17,590 nt of DNA from CAYMST01 sp964393115 (GTDB taxonomy: Bacteria > Bacteroidota > Bacteroidia > Cytophagales > Cyclobacteriaceae), in assembly GCA_964393115.1 (NCBI GenBank), contig CAYMST010000084.1, positions 1 to 17,590 on the forward strand, given 5' to 3'. Of the stretch, positions 1 through 8,549 are shown one piece after another. The notes under the pieces are model-generated. The model had not been told where the DNA came from and did no database searches. It saw only the letters and a program-made list of their open reading frames with translations. The translations under genes and the position numbers were made by a program. The stretch's first letter is position 1, and each line of letters opens with the position of its first letter.

Positions 1-2085
1 ACTCAATCAGCAAACGAGCAAAAGAAAATAGTCTTGGTCAATAAGCTATGCTTATTGGCTATGGTGATGAATTTAGCACTGGGGGTCGGCGTCTATTTTC
101 TGGAGCAAAATCTTGGCATAGTCCTACTTCATTTTTTAGGCGTTATAATACATGCCATAATTGTCTGGATTCAGAGCGTAAAAAGATTTCTTATCGCCAG
201 AATAATCATATGGACTTTCAACTTTGGAGCACTCTTCTTTTTTGCGCGGTACCTAAAGCCTGATATTCACAATGAATACTACTTTGCCATCATGGCGGTA
301 TTACCACTAATCCTTTTTGATAGAAATTGGCTGATTTATACCGGTTTAGGCCTGTCTATAGGAGCCTTTTATGTTATCGAGTTTTGGAACATGTTCTTTA
401 GTCCAATCCATTTAACTACCGAAGATAAAATGGGCAATAGCACGATGTTCTTATTTACCATATTATTCTTCATGGTTAATTATTTCAAATCATTAAATAA
501 AAAAAACGAACAAGCCCTTGAAGAAGAACGGAATAAAGCACTAAAGGACAAAGAAATAATTGAGGATCAAAGAGTTAAATTATTAGAATTGAATAAGTTT
601 CAATCACATTTTTTTGTTAACATCTCTCATGAAATTAGAACACCGCTTACTTTAATCATGGGAAATAATGAGACTGCCAGAAGGCAATGTGAATCCTATT
701 TGAACACAGATGAACTATACACCTTTGACAATATTCAACTCCAAACTGAAAAAATCAAAACCATTGTAGATGATGTCATCGACTTATCCAAAATGGACAC
801 CAGTAGCTTTAAGTTGAATAAAAGAGTGATTGACTTATCCGCATTTGTCAAGAAGGTGTTCATTTCTTTTCAGCCAGCATTTCAACAGAAACAAATAAGC
901 TTCATATTACAAGCTACACGTGATAATGCTATTGTGGAGGTAGATACGTTGTTTATGGAGCGTGCATTCAATAATATCTTCTTGAATGCGCTCAAGTTTA
1001 CCCCAGAGCAGGGGGAGGTCAGGGTATCGACTCTTGTAGAAGATAATGAAGCGGTCATCAAGATTAGTGATAACGGAGTAGGAATTCGTAAAAGTGAATT
1101 ACCACACGTGTTTGATCGTTTTTATCAAGGAGATAACCGTATCAATAAAGCTGGCGGAAGTGGTATTGGCCTGGCATTTACAAAGGAAGTGGTTTTACTG
1201 CATTCAGGTAGAGTATACATGGACAGTGAGTTTGAAAAAGGGACTACTTGTTCTATTCGACTACCGTTAACTCTTAAGCCAATAGATGCTAAGGTGGAAG
1301 TGACGACTCCCGAAGCCAGGAGAAAGGTGCGACCTGTAGAGTTACCAAGAAAGGAAGTATTGGGTGAACAACAGACGATCTTATTAGTAGATGACCATCC
1401 AGAAATGCGAGAACACATCAAAGAATTACTTTCAGATTACGCTTTTGTGGAAGCTGCGGATGGTTTGGAGGCCTTGGAGCTTTTATCTCAGGAAAAAGTG
1501 GATTATATCATTTCCGATTATATGATGCCGAATATGGACGGGTTGGCTTTTGTAAAGGCATTAAAAGAAAAAGGCATTTATACCCCCTTGCTCATGCTAA
1601 CGGCCAGAATGGATTTAGAAGCGAAACTTAATGTCTTACAATTGGGTATTGATGATTATATCACCAAACCATTTAACCGAGAAGAGTTGAGAATTAGGGT
1701 TGAAAATGGGCTTAAAAATACGGATAGTAGAAAGAAATTCTTAATCGAAATTGATGAAGAACTGGCTGGTGAGGACCAAATATTTCTAGATAAGCTGAAG
1801 CATATTACAGAGGAGAACTGTCACAGAAAGGAGTTTTCGGTTGAAGAACTTTGTCATCAAATGAACACGTCAAAGAGTTCATTATTTCGAAAAGTTAAAG
1901 GTATGACTGGCCTAGGTCCAAATGAATTTATCAGAGAAGTCAAACTTCAGAAAGCACGTAACTTTATTCATCACGAACGATTTAAGACGATCAAGCAAGT
2001 TGCATATGCGGTGGGTTTTACTAAGCCCTCTCATTTTACCGAACTATACGAGAAACGGTTTGGTAATCGACCGGCTTTGGCGTAG
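1..2085 (+). CDS. Membrane-bound hybrid histidine kinase / response regulator / AraC-type transcription factor (HTCS-like), 5' end cut by window
   Basis: This is a one-polypeptide two-component system that senses a signal at the inner membrane and binds DNA through its own C-terminus. Residues are numbered from a TTG at 34. About six hydrophobic segments (roughly 6-152) form the sensor, with no large periplasmic domain. A charged coiled-coil linker (153-190) follows. The HisKA H-box NISHEIRTP carries the phosphorylated His199. The HATPase has an N-box at 313-324, DNGVGI at 346-351 and GGSGIGL at 374-380. The receiver has acidic residues D453/D454, phospho-acceptor D495, T523 and K545. An AraC helix-turn-helix spans about 582-680. 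The frame is open without a stop from base 1, and the residues before the TTG look like ordinary coding sequence, so the true start is probably upstream of the window. Classical HTCS proteins carry beta-propeller sensors; this one does not. Its position suggests that it regulates the + strand genes that follow, which is inference. Confidence 0.93.
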   Translation, partial: TQSANEQKKIVLVNKLCLLAMVMNLALGVGVYFLEQNLGIVLLHFLGVIIHAIIVWIQSVKRFLIARIIIWTFNFGALFFFARYLKPDIHNEYYFAIMAVLPLILFDRNWLIYTGLGLSIGAFYVIEFWNMFFSPIHLTTEDKMGNSTMFLFTILFFMVNYFKSLNKKNEQALEEERNKALKDKEIIEDQRVKLLELNKFQSHFFVNISHEIRTPLTLIMGNNETARRQCESYLNTDELYTFDNIQLQTEKIKTIVDDVIDLSKMDTSSFKLNKRVIDLSAFVKKVFISFQPAFQQKQISFILQATRDNAIVEVDTLFMERAFNNIFLNALKFTPEQGEVRVSTLVEDNEAVIKISDNGVGIRKSELPHVFDRFYQGDNRINKAGGSGIGLAFTKEVVLLHSGRVYMDSEFEKGTTCSIRLPLTLKPIDAKVEVTTPEARRKVRPVELPRKEVLGEQQTILLVDDHPEMREHIKELLSDYAFVEAADGLEALELLSQEKVDYIISDYMMPNMDGLAFVKALKEKGIYTPLLMLTARMDLEAKLNVLQLGIDDYITKPFNREELRIRVENGLKNTDSRKKFLIEIDEELAGEDQIFLDKLKHITEENCHRKEFSVEELCHQMNTSKSSLFRKVKGMTGLGPNEFIREVKLQKARNFIHHERFKTIKQVAYAVGFTKPSHFTELYEKRFGNRPALA

Positions 2086-2480
2086 GCCTGTAAAGACGGC
2101 GACAGAAAAGATCTTACATTACCACGGGTATTAGTCCTTCCTAGAGAAACATATTTTGTTTGAAGATCCTTGTAGATTTCACGCCCCTACGTACGGTGAA
2201 ATAGTGTGTATTCGGAGTCTACCAAAAGATGTACTCACAATTTTGCTAGACGCAGAGGAATAGTGGCCACAGTAAATGAAATCGGAGAAGGCCTTTTATA
2301 GCTCGGATTCAGTTTTACTACTAGATGAGCTATGCTATATCTTGATAAATTTATATTGACCTCCACTTAAGGTGTTCGTATATATCCATTTCTCTCTAGG
2401 TAAGAGTAGTGGTAACAATATGTAAATTCTAAACACTCGTAATCCTCTATCTTCGAACTACATCAATTAATAATAATGCT

Positions 2481-2552
2481 TTATTAAATGTTAATTCATG
2501 AATTCTGAGTTTTCCGGATCAATGAAACATTGATTAAAGATCTTATTAAATG
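2481..2552. promoter_or_regulatory. Candidate operator: inverted repeat flanked by direct repeats
   Basis: A perfect inverted repeat, ATCAATG-AAA-CATTGAT (2518-2534), sits between two copies of TTATTAAATG (2481-2490 and 2543-2552). A 12-base palindrome, AATTCATGAATT (2493-2504), is also inside. The region is AT-rich, so some symmetry is expected by chance. The seven-base arms with a three-base spacer are the most operator-like part. Binding by the upstream AraC-type regulator is a guess. Confidence 0.35.
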
Positions 2553-2607
2553 ATGATTAAAAATGTCAATAACGAAGTCCTATCAAGGATCATAACGAAT
2601 CAATCGA

Positions 2608-2668
2608 AAAATGCAAAGTAGAATAGTTCTATTTTCTTGCCAACCATTTATGCTGCATTATTCTACTT
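2608..2668 (+). promoter_or_regulatory. Inverted repeat containing an 18-base motif also found upstream of the sulfatase
   Basis: The arms AAGTAGAATA (2616-2625) and TATTCTACTT (2659-2668) are perfect ten-base complements separated by 33 bases. The left arm lies in an 18-base sequence (2608-2625) that matches 8550-8567, upstream of the sulfatase, at 16 of 18 positions. This copy ends 110 bases before the start codon at 2736. It could be a shared regulator site or part of a leader structure. Confidence 0.4.
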
Positions 2669-2735
2669 CCTCTCGGGGGTTGGTTGTGTATCCAGTTGCC
2701 GCGCAAACAATTCCTAACACTTAAATATGTAGATT

Positions 2736-5700
2736 ATGTACAGACCTATTCAGTTTTTAGTACTGATGCTTTTAGCATCTCAGATGTTGGCACAGCCAGT
2801 CTTTGGCCCGCCGTCTTGTCGAGATGTTCGCACTTGGCCGTATTCTCAAAATTCAATTTGGAATATACCTATTAGAACCGGTGCTCAGTATCATCCGCAG
2901 CCGGTTAGTCCCTCTCACATTGATGGTATTCAAGCCGATTTAGATATTATCATTTTGACGCCAGATGCACCTAAAATGAATATCTACGGTACGAAGTACA
3001 GATGGCAAGGAGGAACAAACCCTACAACGCGTTGTGAACGATACAACGATTTTATTCACTTAAGCATGCCAATACCGGAAAATTATGTGACGCTCTTTTA
3101 TAAGCAAGAACGTCCAAATAACGCTGGTATTATTATGGACGAAAATGGAAGGACGTTAGTTCAAGTTCAACCTTTTCAGTCATGTGGTACTTATGCTACA
3201 TCTGGGCTAAAAAACTCGAATGGTTCTCCAATAAACGAACTTATTAGGACTCCAGATATCGATATCTACGGGGATGGAAGAAGAGGTATGCACGGTGGTT
3301 CTGGTCTCAATACAATGGGAGGAGCTATTCGCTTAGGAGAGCTAATATCACCAAATATCGATGCCATGCGACATGCCTTGAAAATAAGCTTTCCTGGCGA
3401 ACAGTATCTATACTTCAACAGTAGCACGAATAAGGGATATCGGTGGCCAGCGGTGAAACACGATTCAGGAGCAAAAAAGTTCTATTTGAGTAACAACCCT
3501 GAGGCACAGATTGGATGTTTGAGAGCACTCAAACCAGATTTAGATATTAATTCATTAGGGTTGGAAACTCTTGCGGGTAAAAAACTTGCTTGGACGTTAC
3601 AAAATTATGGTGCCTACCAAGTAGAAGGAGTTCCATGGCAGCGTATGATGATAGCCGTAGAAGAGGGTCCAAATGGTTCGGTAGTAGAGGAGTTTCTGGA
3701 TACTTATGGATGGGAGTTTGTATCTAAAGACAAAGCCAACAACCCTTGGGTAAAAGACTGTTTGAAAATTATTCAGCATCTATATATTGTAAAGAATCAT
3801 ACCGAAGATACTCCAGGCGGAGGAGGATCACCATTGCAACCGCTCGCACCTGATTTCTGTGGTGGCACAGGAGAAAACTTACTAGGGACAGCAGCAAAAA
3901 TTAACTTTCAACCTAGGACTTCTCAAGTACCAAATGGCTACTTGGTTGACGCGGGTGATGTTTATAGTAATAGACCGTCTGGGTTGACCTATGGATGGTT
4001 AAGCGAAAGTAATACGAGTAAGGCTAGTGAACGTGACTCGAATATTGATTTAAGATTAAAGACTTTAAACCACTTCAAAAATCGAAGTCAAAGAACATGG
4101 GGTATTGCCGTTGAGAACGGTCAATGGGATTTGGTGTTATCATGTGGTGAGCCTAGATTCAGCGATCAAATAAATAATCTTGATATTGAAGGAGTGATTG
4201 TTAACGATCCTGATGGGAGTGATAATTTTGATGAGTATACACTAAGAGTTACAGTAACAGATAATCAGCTTACCATCAAGCAGGCTCCAGGAGGAAACAA
4301 TGCTAAAATCAATTACATAGACCTTACACCGGTAAATCTTAATCCAGGCACGAAATATCAGTTATCGGTGAATAGTGGAATTGGTGATGGGCAATATGCA
4401 GCAGGAAACATAGTGAATATCGTTGCTGATGCAGCACCTACAGGTATGGTATTTGACCGGTGGACAGGAGACGTCTCAACAGTAGCAAATGTCAATGCCT
4501 CCAGTACCTCTATTACGATGCCTGCTAATCCGACGACGATTACGGCTACTTATCGTGAACAGGTCATAGTTACTTATCAGCTAACCGTGAGTAACGGTAG
4601 TGGTAGTGGAAGTTATGAGGAAGGCGCCACTGTTTCTATTCAAGCGGATGCCGCTCCTTCAGGAATGGTATTTGACCAATGGACCGGTGATGTGTCTACA
4701 GTGGCAGATGTTAGTAGTGCCATGACCACAGTGAGTATTCCTAATAACTCAGTTTCTGTTTCTGCAACCTATACAAGTGCTCCGGTAGGAGGAGAAGTTG
4801 TTGCTATGATAAACTTCCAACCAGGAGGAGCAAGTACTCCAAGTGGCTATGTTGTCGATGATGGAGATGCTTACGGAAACAGAGGAAATGGATTCTTTTA
4901 TGGTTGGTTAGGGAATAGAAACAACAAGACTAGACAACGATCCGGTGGTGCTGAGGCGAAACTTAGGACCCTGAACCATATGAGAAACGGTAGCGATCGT
5001 GTTTGGGAATTTGGGTTGACCAATGGAACATATCAACTCGAGATAGGTTGTGGTGACGCGCAATACTCTGATCAAATTAATACCATAGATGTAGAAGGAA
5101 CAGTCATCAATGACCCTGACGGTCAGGATAACTTTGATATTTATGACGTAACGGTTACAGTAACTGATGGTAAATTAACTATTCAGCCAGCAAGTGGTTC
5201 TTCTAACCCTAAAATTTGTTATATAGATATTCGTACTTCTGGAGGGATAACTCCACCACCGCCACCAATGGAATATACGGTAACGGTTGTAAATGGTACT
5301 GGTGATGGAAGTTATGAAGAGGGTAGTATTGTCAATATTGTAGCAAATCCAGCACCTGCAGGTCAGGAGTTTGATATGTGGTCAGGCGATATTGCACAAG
5401 TGGCTGATGCTTCCAGTTCTGTTACAACACTTACAGTCTTGAATGCTGATATCACGGTGATGGCAACCTATAAAGACCTTCCGCAAGATGATTGTCCTTC
5501 TGTTAATTTCTCCATTGAGGCTGAGGCCAACGGAAATACTATGAATGGCACGACGCGGACCAATAACAAGTCGGCTGCCTCAGGAGGTGTTGTGGTAGGA
5601 TACTTAGGTAGAAATTCAAATAATTACCTGATAATCAATAATATAAATGTACCGTGTACGGATGATTATCGAGTTGAAGTAGACTATATCAGTGGATCAA

Positions 5701-6161
5701 CAAGAACGATTTTCTTGTCAGCTAACAATAGTGGATCTACCTCACAATCTGTGAATTCTGGTGGCTGGAATAAGGTAAGTTCATTTACGAAAACGATGAT
5801 GTTGAATGAAGGATCTAACTCAATAAAGTTCTTTAATAACAATGGCAAATCACCTGATATTGATAAGATAACCATCACATCCATCAATGGAAATTCTCGT
5901 GAAATAGCCCTTTCAAATGATGCAGAGCCGATGATGCAGGTTTATCCAAACCCAAGCAATGGAATACTGAACGTCAGTTTAGTAGGGTTCTCGCAGGGGC
6001 AAAAGAAAATCTCAATATTGGATTTCCAAGGTAAGGTACTCAGAGAAGTGAAGACAACTCAGCGTTCAATTCATTTCGATCAGAAATATAACCTGGGAGT
6101 TTATCTCATTAAGGTAGAAGCCGATGGCAGATCCCTATTAAAGAAAGTAGTCGTTAAATAG
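2736..6161 (+). CDS. Secreted multidomain protein: HGGSG domain, two malectin-like, three InlB-like repeats, CBM6/35-like, type IX sorting domain
   Basis: This 1141-residue protein is probably exported across both membranes and attached to the surface. An in-frame TAG at 2730-2732 makes the ATG at 2736 the natural start. Domains in order: signal peptide (1-20, ending MLAQ); a domain of unknown function (about 28-375) with the HGGSG motif at 186-190, closing in a GGGGSPLQPLAP stretch; malectin-like 1 (387-530); InlB-like repeat 1 (540-606) and 2 (613-680); malectin-like 2 (688-832); a proline linker (839-845); InlB-like repeat 3 (846-912); a CBM6/35-like beta-sandwich beginning FSIEAEA (923-1049); and a type IX C-terminal domain with VYPNPSNG (1069-1076) and a lysine-rich end. 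Polar residues shared with the downstream paralog include E202, R212-H213, R236-W237 and H242-D243. The attached modules suggest polysaccharide binding. Enzyme activity of the N-terminal domain is possible but unproven. Confidence 0.9.
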   Translation: MYRPIQFLVLMLLASQMLAQPVFGPPSCRDVRTWPYSQNSIWNIPIRTGAQYHPQPVSPSHIDGIQADLDIIILTPDAPKMNIYGTKYRWQGGTNPTTRCERYNDFIHLSMPIPENYVTLFYKQERPNNAGIIMDENGRTLVQVQPFQSCGTYATSGLKNSNGSPINELIRTPDIDIYGDGRRGMHGGSGLNTMGGAIRLGELISPNIDAMRHALKISFPGEQYLYFNSSTNKGYRWPAVKHDSGAKKFYLSNNPEAQIGCLRALKPDLDINSLGLETLAGKKLAWTLQNYGAYQVEGVPWQRMMIAVEEGPNGSVVEEFLDTYGWEFVSKDKANNPWVKDCLKIIQHLYIVKNHTEDTPGGGGSPLQPLAPDFCGGTGENLLGTAAKINFQPRTSQVPNGYLVDAGDVYSNRPSGLTYGWLSESNTSKASERDSNIDLRLKTLNHFKNRSQRTWGIAVENGQWDLVLSCGEPRFSDQINNLDIEGVIVNDPDGSDNFDEYTLRVTVTDNQLTIKQAPGGNNAKINYIDLTPVNLNPGTKYQLSVNSGIGDGQYAAGNIVNIVADAAPTGMVFDRWTGDVSTVANVNASSTSITMPANPTTITATYREQVIVTYQLTVSNGSGSGSYEEGATVSIQADAAPSGMVFDQWTGDVSTVADVSSAMTTVSIPNNSVSVSATYTSAPVGGEVVAMINFQPGGASTPSGYVVDDGDAYGNRGNGFFYGWLGNRNNKTRQRSGGAEAKLRTLNHMRNGSDRVWEFGLTNGTYQLEIGCGDAQYSDQINTIDVEGTVINDPDGQDNFDIYDVTVTVTDGKLTIQPASGSSNPKICYIDIRTSGGITPPPPPMEYTVTVVNGTGDGSYEEGSIVNIVANPAPAGQEFDMWSGDIAQVADASSSVTTLTVLNADITVMATYKDLPQDDCPSVNFSIEAEANGNTMNGTTRTNNKSAASGGVVVGYLGRNSNNYLIINNINVPCTDDYRVEVDYISGSTRTIFLSANNSGSTSQSVNSGGWNKVSSFTKTMMLNEGSNSIKFFNNNGKSPDIDKITITSINGNSREIALSNDAEPMMQVYPNPSNGILNVSLVGFSQGQKKISILDFQGKVLREVKTTQRSIHFDQKYNLGVYLIKVEADGRSLLKKVVVK
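3894..5231 (+). repeat. Internal duplication: two malectin-like domains
   Basis: Two related coding blocks, at about 3894-4325 and 4797-5231, encode residues 387-530 and 688-832. Both begin with an INFQP strand, continue with GY.VD.GD.Y.NR and YGWL, then a TLNH segment, a CG....DQIN segment and an NDPDG..DNFD segment, and end in a KI.YIDI strand. The fold looks malectin-like, a class that commonly binds carbohydrate. The copies have diverged, so this is an old duplication. Confidence 0.75.
4353..5471 (+). repeat. Three InlB-type (divergent B-repeat) modules
   Basis: Three modules of about 67 residues lie at approximately 4353-4553, 4572-4775 and 5271-5471. Each has a G.G.GxY..G..V.I.A.paP.G..FD.W.GD core followed by a strand ending in ATY. 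They resemble the divergent InlB B-repeat or bacterial repeat domain family, common spacer modules in surface proteins. Two are adjacent, and the third lies beyond the second malectin-like domain. Confidence 0.75.
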
Positions 6162-6180
6162 TTTTTGTAAATATGATAAG

Positions 6181-6210
6181 AGCGGGAAGGTAAGCCCCTT
6201 CCTGCTTTTT
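6181..6210 (+). terminator. Rho-independent terminator after the first HGGSG gene
   Basis: The arms AGCGGGAAGG (6181-6190) and CCTTCCTGCT (6197-6206) pair over ten bases, with one G-U pair in RNA. The loop is six bases and a T-run follows directly. It lies 20 bases after the stop at 6161, so the next gene may need its own promoter or read-through. Confidence 0.85.
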
Positions 6211-6266
6211 CTAGTATTGTGGGCTATTGGACGAAGTGATTTAAATATACATGGAGTTAAAGTAAT

Positions 6267-8486
6267 ATGGTAAGAGGTATTTTGTTTAAAGCGATGTTGT
6301 TACTGGTCTTGGTATCAGGATTAAATGAAGTAGTCAATGCTCAATCAATAAGAGATCCTTATGTCTGGCCTTACGATCAAAGTTCTATTTGGAACATGCC
6401 AATAGGGGATAATGCACGGTATGTGCCTCAACCTATTGATCATACGCATGTTGATGGTATACAGGCGGATATGGATATTATTATTATGAAGCCAAACGCT
6501 GCGGATATGGAAATTTATGGAACACGGTTTAGGTGGAGTAGTGAATCAAATCCTACCACAAGATGTGAAAAATTTAGTGATCGAGTACTGGAACGTTTTC
6601 CCATTCCGGCCGATTATAAAACGATATTTTATAAGCAGGACCGACCCAATAACCCCGTCATTATTTTGAAGCGAGACGGAAGGACACTATATCAAACACA
6701 ACCCTTTCAAGCCTGCGCTGGGGGATATGCGACTTCTGGTTTGACAAAACCATACACGGGACATGTGCTTATTACCAAGCCGGATATGGACTTATTTGGT
6801 GACGGTAGAGTAGGGATGCATGGAGGATCTGGACTCAATACAATGGGAGGAGCCATTCGATTAGGCGAGCTATTGCCCGGTGCTCCTCCAATGCGTCACT
6901 CATTGAAGATCAGCTTTCCTGGCGAGCACTATTTATATTATGATGCTTCTACACAAAATGGATATCGATGGCCAGCTGTTCAACATGATATTAATGCTCC
7001 GGATAATTATTTGGGAAATAATGAAGAGGCGAAAATTGGTTGCTTAAGGGCTATACCCGCTTCTGTTGATTTAGAAAGCTTGAACTTAGAAACCATACCA
7101 GGTAAAAAATTGGCTTGGACCCTACAGCATTTTGGTGCTTATCAAGTGGAGGAAGTTCCATGGGCGAGGACAATGATCGCGGTGGAAGAAGGGCCTGATG
7201 GATCCGTAGTAGAAGAGTTCAAAGAAGTCTATGGGTATGACTTTGTTACCAAAGACAAAACGAATAACCCGTGGTTTCGAGATATCATGAAAATCATGCC
7301 TCATATGCATATTGTAGCCAATAATTTCCAAGAAAGCGTAGGTGGTGGAGGAACTCCTCTGGTTGAACTGGCCCCGGAATTTGGAAAAACAGGAAACCTA
7401 GCTCCATCTATCGAACTGATCGTTGCGGAAGAGAATTTCACTATGGGCGATTCAATAGTTTTAAAAGCAAACGCTTCGGACATGGATGGAACTATAAAAT
7501 CTGTTTCTTTCTATGCCGATAATCAACTTATTGGAACTGATTCTACTGAACCGTATGAAATCAAGTATCTCGTTGAGAACAACAGTCCTATTAGCTTTTT
7601 TGCCAGTACAATGGACGATCAAGAGCGATACACAGGATCTTTCCCTTTTAGATTTAACCCGACCAAAGCGAACGGTATTTCAGTCTCCTGGAAGAATAAT
7701 ACGGCTGACACCGTTGATATGGGAAGTCCTTTAACTATCGAGGCGGAGGTTTCTTCTACTGTTGCAATCCGCAGAGTAGATTTTTACCATGGATTTAGAC
7801 TAATTGGATCAGATAATACTGCTCCTTATCAGCATATCATCCCTAATGTAAGTGATGGCGTTTATCACCTTTCGGCGAAGGCTGTCGCGGTAGATGGAAC
7901 AAGTAATTTATCGACAGTTAGGTCACTGGTAGGAAAAAACATTTCCAATGATGCACCTCAGGTGTCTGTGACATCGGATAAAGAGGTGATAGCACCAGGG
8001 GGGATTGTGATATTAAGTGGCTCAGCACTTGATAGAGATGGTTTTATAGATTCTTTAGAGATATATCAAAACGGAGAAAGAATATATGTAACAACCACAG
8101 CATCTACTAATTATGTGGTTAAGGATCTGGAATCTGGAAGTTATAATTTCATCCTTAGAGCTTACGATAATAGCGGAACAGTAGGGGAGAGCCGTGAATT
8201 GTCGGTAACGGTGAGTGAAGCGGTGGTAAATGAAGTAAGCAATATGAGTCAGGATATCATCCTTTTCCCGAATCCAACAAAAAAAAACAGTAAAGTAAAA
8301 ATAGAGGGACTGAATGCAAGTCACTATGGCGGGACAGTTATTGTTAGTGATTTGGCAGGTAAAGAGGTCGTAAGTCAAAAGCTTTCTTCAGGATCTATGG
8401 CTTTCTCGCTTCCAAATAGTGGTGTATATACGATAAAAATGGTTTTAAATAATCAGTTGATAATCAAAAAGTTACTGGTTGATTAA
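6267..8486 (+). CDS. Secreted HGGSG-domain paralog with Ig-like domains and type IX sorting domain
   Basis: This 739-residue protein has a signal peptide (1-25, ending VVNAQ) and an N-terminal domain (about 30-372) clearly homologous, and largely collinear, to that of the preceding gene. Shared blocks include HVDGIQAD/HIDGIQAD, NPTTRCE, the HGGSG motif (185-189), NTMGGAIRLGEL, GYRWPAV, KKLAWTLQ, EEGP.GSVVEEF and a GGGG.PL stretch. Conserved polar residues here are H185, E201, R210-H211, R234-W235 and H240-D241. Three Ig-like or cadherin-like modules follow (about 379-464, 471-556, 563-650), then a sorting domain with LFPNPTKKN (666-674) and a KKLLVD end. There are no malectin-like or CBM modules, so the paralogs share only the N-terminal domain and the sorting domain. 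GGAG at 6253-6256, ten bases before the ATG, is a possible ribosome site. Function is unknown; surface glycan processing or binding is inferred from context. Confidence 0.9.
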   Translation: MVRGILFKAMLLLVLVSGLNEVVNAQSIRDPYVWPYDQSSIWNMPIGDNARYVPQPIDHTHVDGIQADMDIIIMKPNAADMEIYGTRFRWSSESNPTTRCEKFSDRVLERFPIPADYKTIFYKQDRPNNPVIILKRDGRTLYQTQPFQACAGGYATSGLTKPYTGHVLITKPDMDLFGDGRVGMHGGSGLNTMGGAIRLGELLPGAPPMRHSLKISFPGEHYLYYDASTQNGYRWPAVQHDINAPDNYLGNNEEAKIGCLRAIPASVDLESLNLETIPGKKLAWTLQHFGAYQVEEVPWARTMIAVEEGPDGSVVEEFKEVYGYDFVTKDKTNNPWFRDIMKIMPHMHIVANNFQESVGGGGTPLVELAPEFGKTGNLAPSIELIVAEENFTMGDSIVLKANASDMDGTIKSVSFYADNQLIGTDSTEPYEIKYLVENNSPISFFASTMDDQERYTGSFPFRFNPTKANGISVSWKNNTADTVDMGSPLTIEAEVSSTVAIRRVDFYHGFRLIGSDNTAPYQHIIPNVSDGVYHLSAKAVAVDGTSNLSTVRSLVGKNISNDAPQVSVTSDKEVIAPGGIVILSGSALDRDGFIDSLEIYQNGERIYVTTTASTNYVVKDLESGSYNFILRAYDNSGTVGESRELSVTVSEAVVNEVSNMSQDIILFPNPTKKNSKVKIEGLNASHYGGTVIVSDLAGKEVVSQKLSSGSMAFSLPNSGVYTIKMVLNNQLIIKKLLVD

Positions 8487-8508
8487 GACATAGAACTAAC
8501 GGAGATCT

Positions 8509-8543
8509 TGTATTCAAGTAGTCAAAAAGACTACTTGAATACA
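8509..8543. terminator. Perfect 15-base inverted repeat between the second HGGSG gene and the sulfatase
   Basis: The arms TGTATTCAAGTAGTC (8509-8523) and GACTACTTGAATACA (8529-8543) are exact complements around AAAAA. The hairpin starts 22 bases after the stop at 8486. There is no T-run after it on either strand, so it may be a weak terminator, a processing or stability hairpin at the 3' end, or a protein-binding site. Terminator is the label chosen on position. Confidence 0.5.
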
Positions 8544-8549
8544 TAACTC

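Larger units (their letters stand above)
2086..2735. promoter_or_regulatory. 650-base non-coding stretch upstream of the first HGGSG protein
   Basis: All frames are interrupted by stops and no coding remnant is recognisable. I see no tRNA or rRNA and no convincing terminator after the kinase gene. The right half (about 2440-2670) is very AT-rich and holds several inverted repeats, listed separately. Weak inverted repeats also occur at 2177-2201 (six-base arms) and 2298-2333 (ATAGCTC/GAGCTAT). No exact Bacteroidota TAnnTTTG promoter element was found by eye. The length and the symmetry suggest a regulated promoter region or a long 5' leader for the gene at 2736. Confidence 0.5.

Noticed and set aside
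2298..2333. ATAGCTC/GAGCTAT inverted repeat as terminator of the kinase gene
   Set aside because: The loop is 22 bases, the stem only seven, there is no T-run after it, and it is over 200 bases past the stop.
2086..2735. A degraded gene or tRNA in the long gap
   Set aside because: All frames carry frequent stops, no protein similarity is recognisable in any of them, and no cloverleaf with a TTCRANY-type arm was found.
2736..3860. Calling the HGGSG domain an alpha/beta-hydrolase because of an HGG oxyanion-like motif
   Set aside because: No GxSxG nucleophile elbow or matching Asp/His order is visible in either paralog, so the resemblance is only local.
6212..6219. TAGTATTG as a Bacteroidota -7 promoter element (TAnnTTTG) for the second HGGSG gene
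   Set aside because: It has one mismatch, lies directly at the end of a terminator, and has no TTG at the right distance upstream.
8055..8378. A 107-codon open frame on the - strand within the second HGGSG gene
   Set aside because: It is fully contained antisense to clear coding sequence and encodes no recognisable domain.
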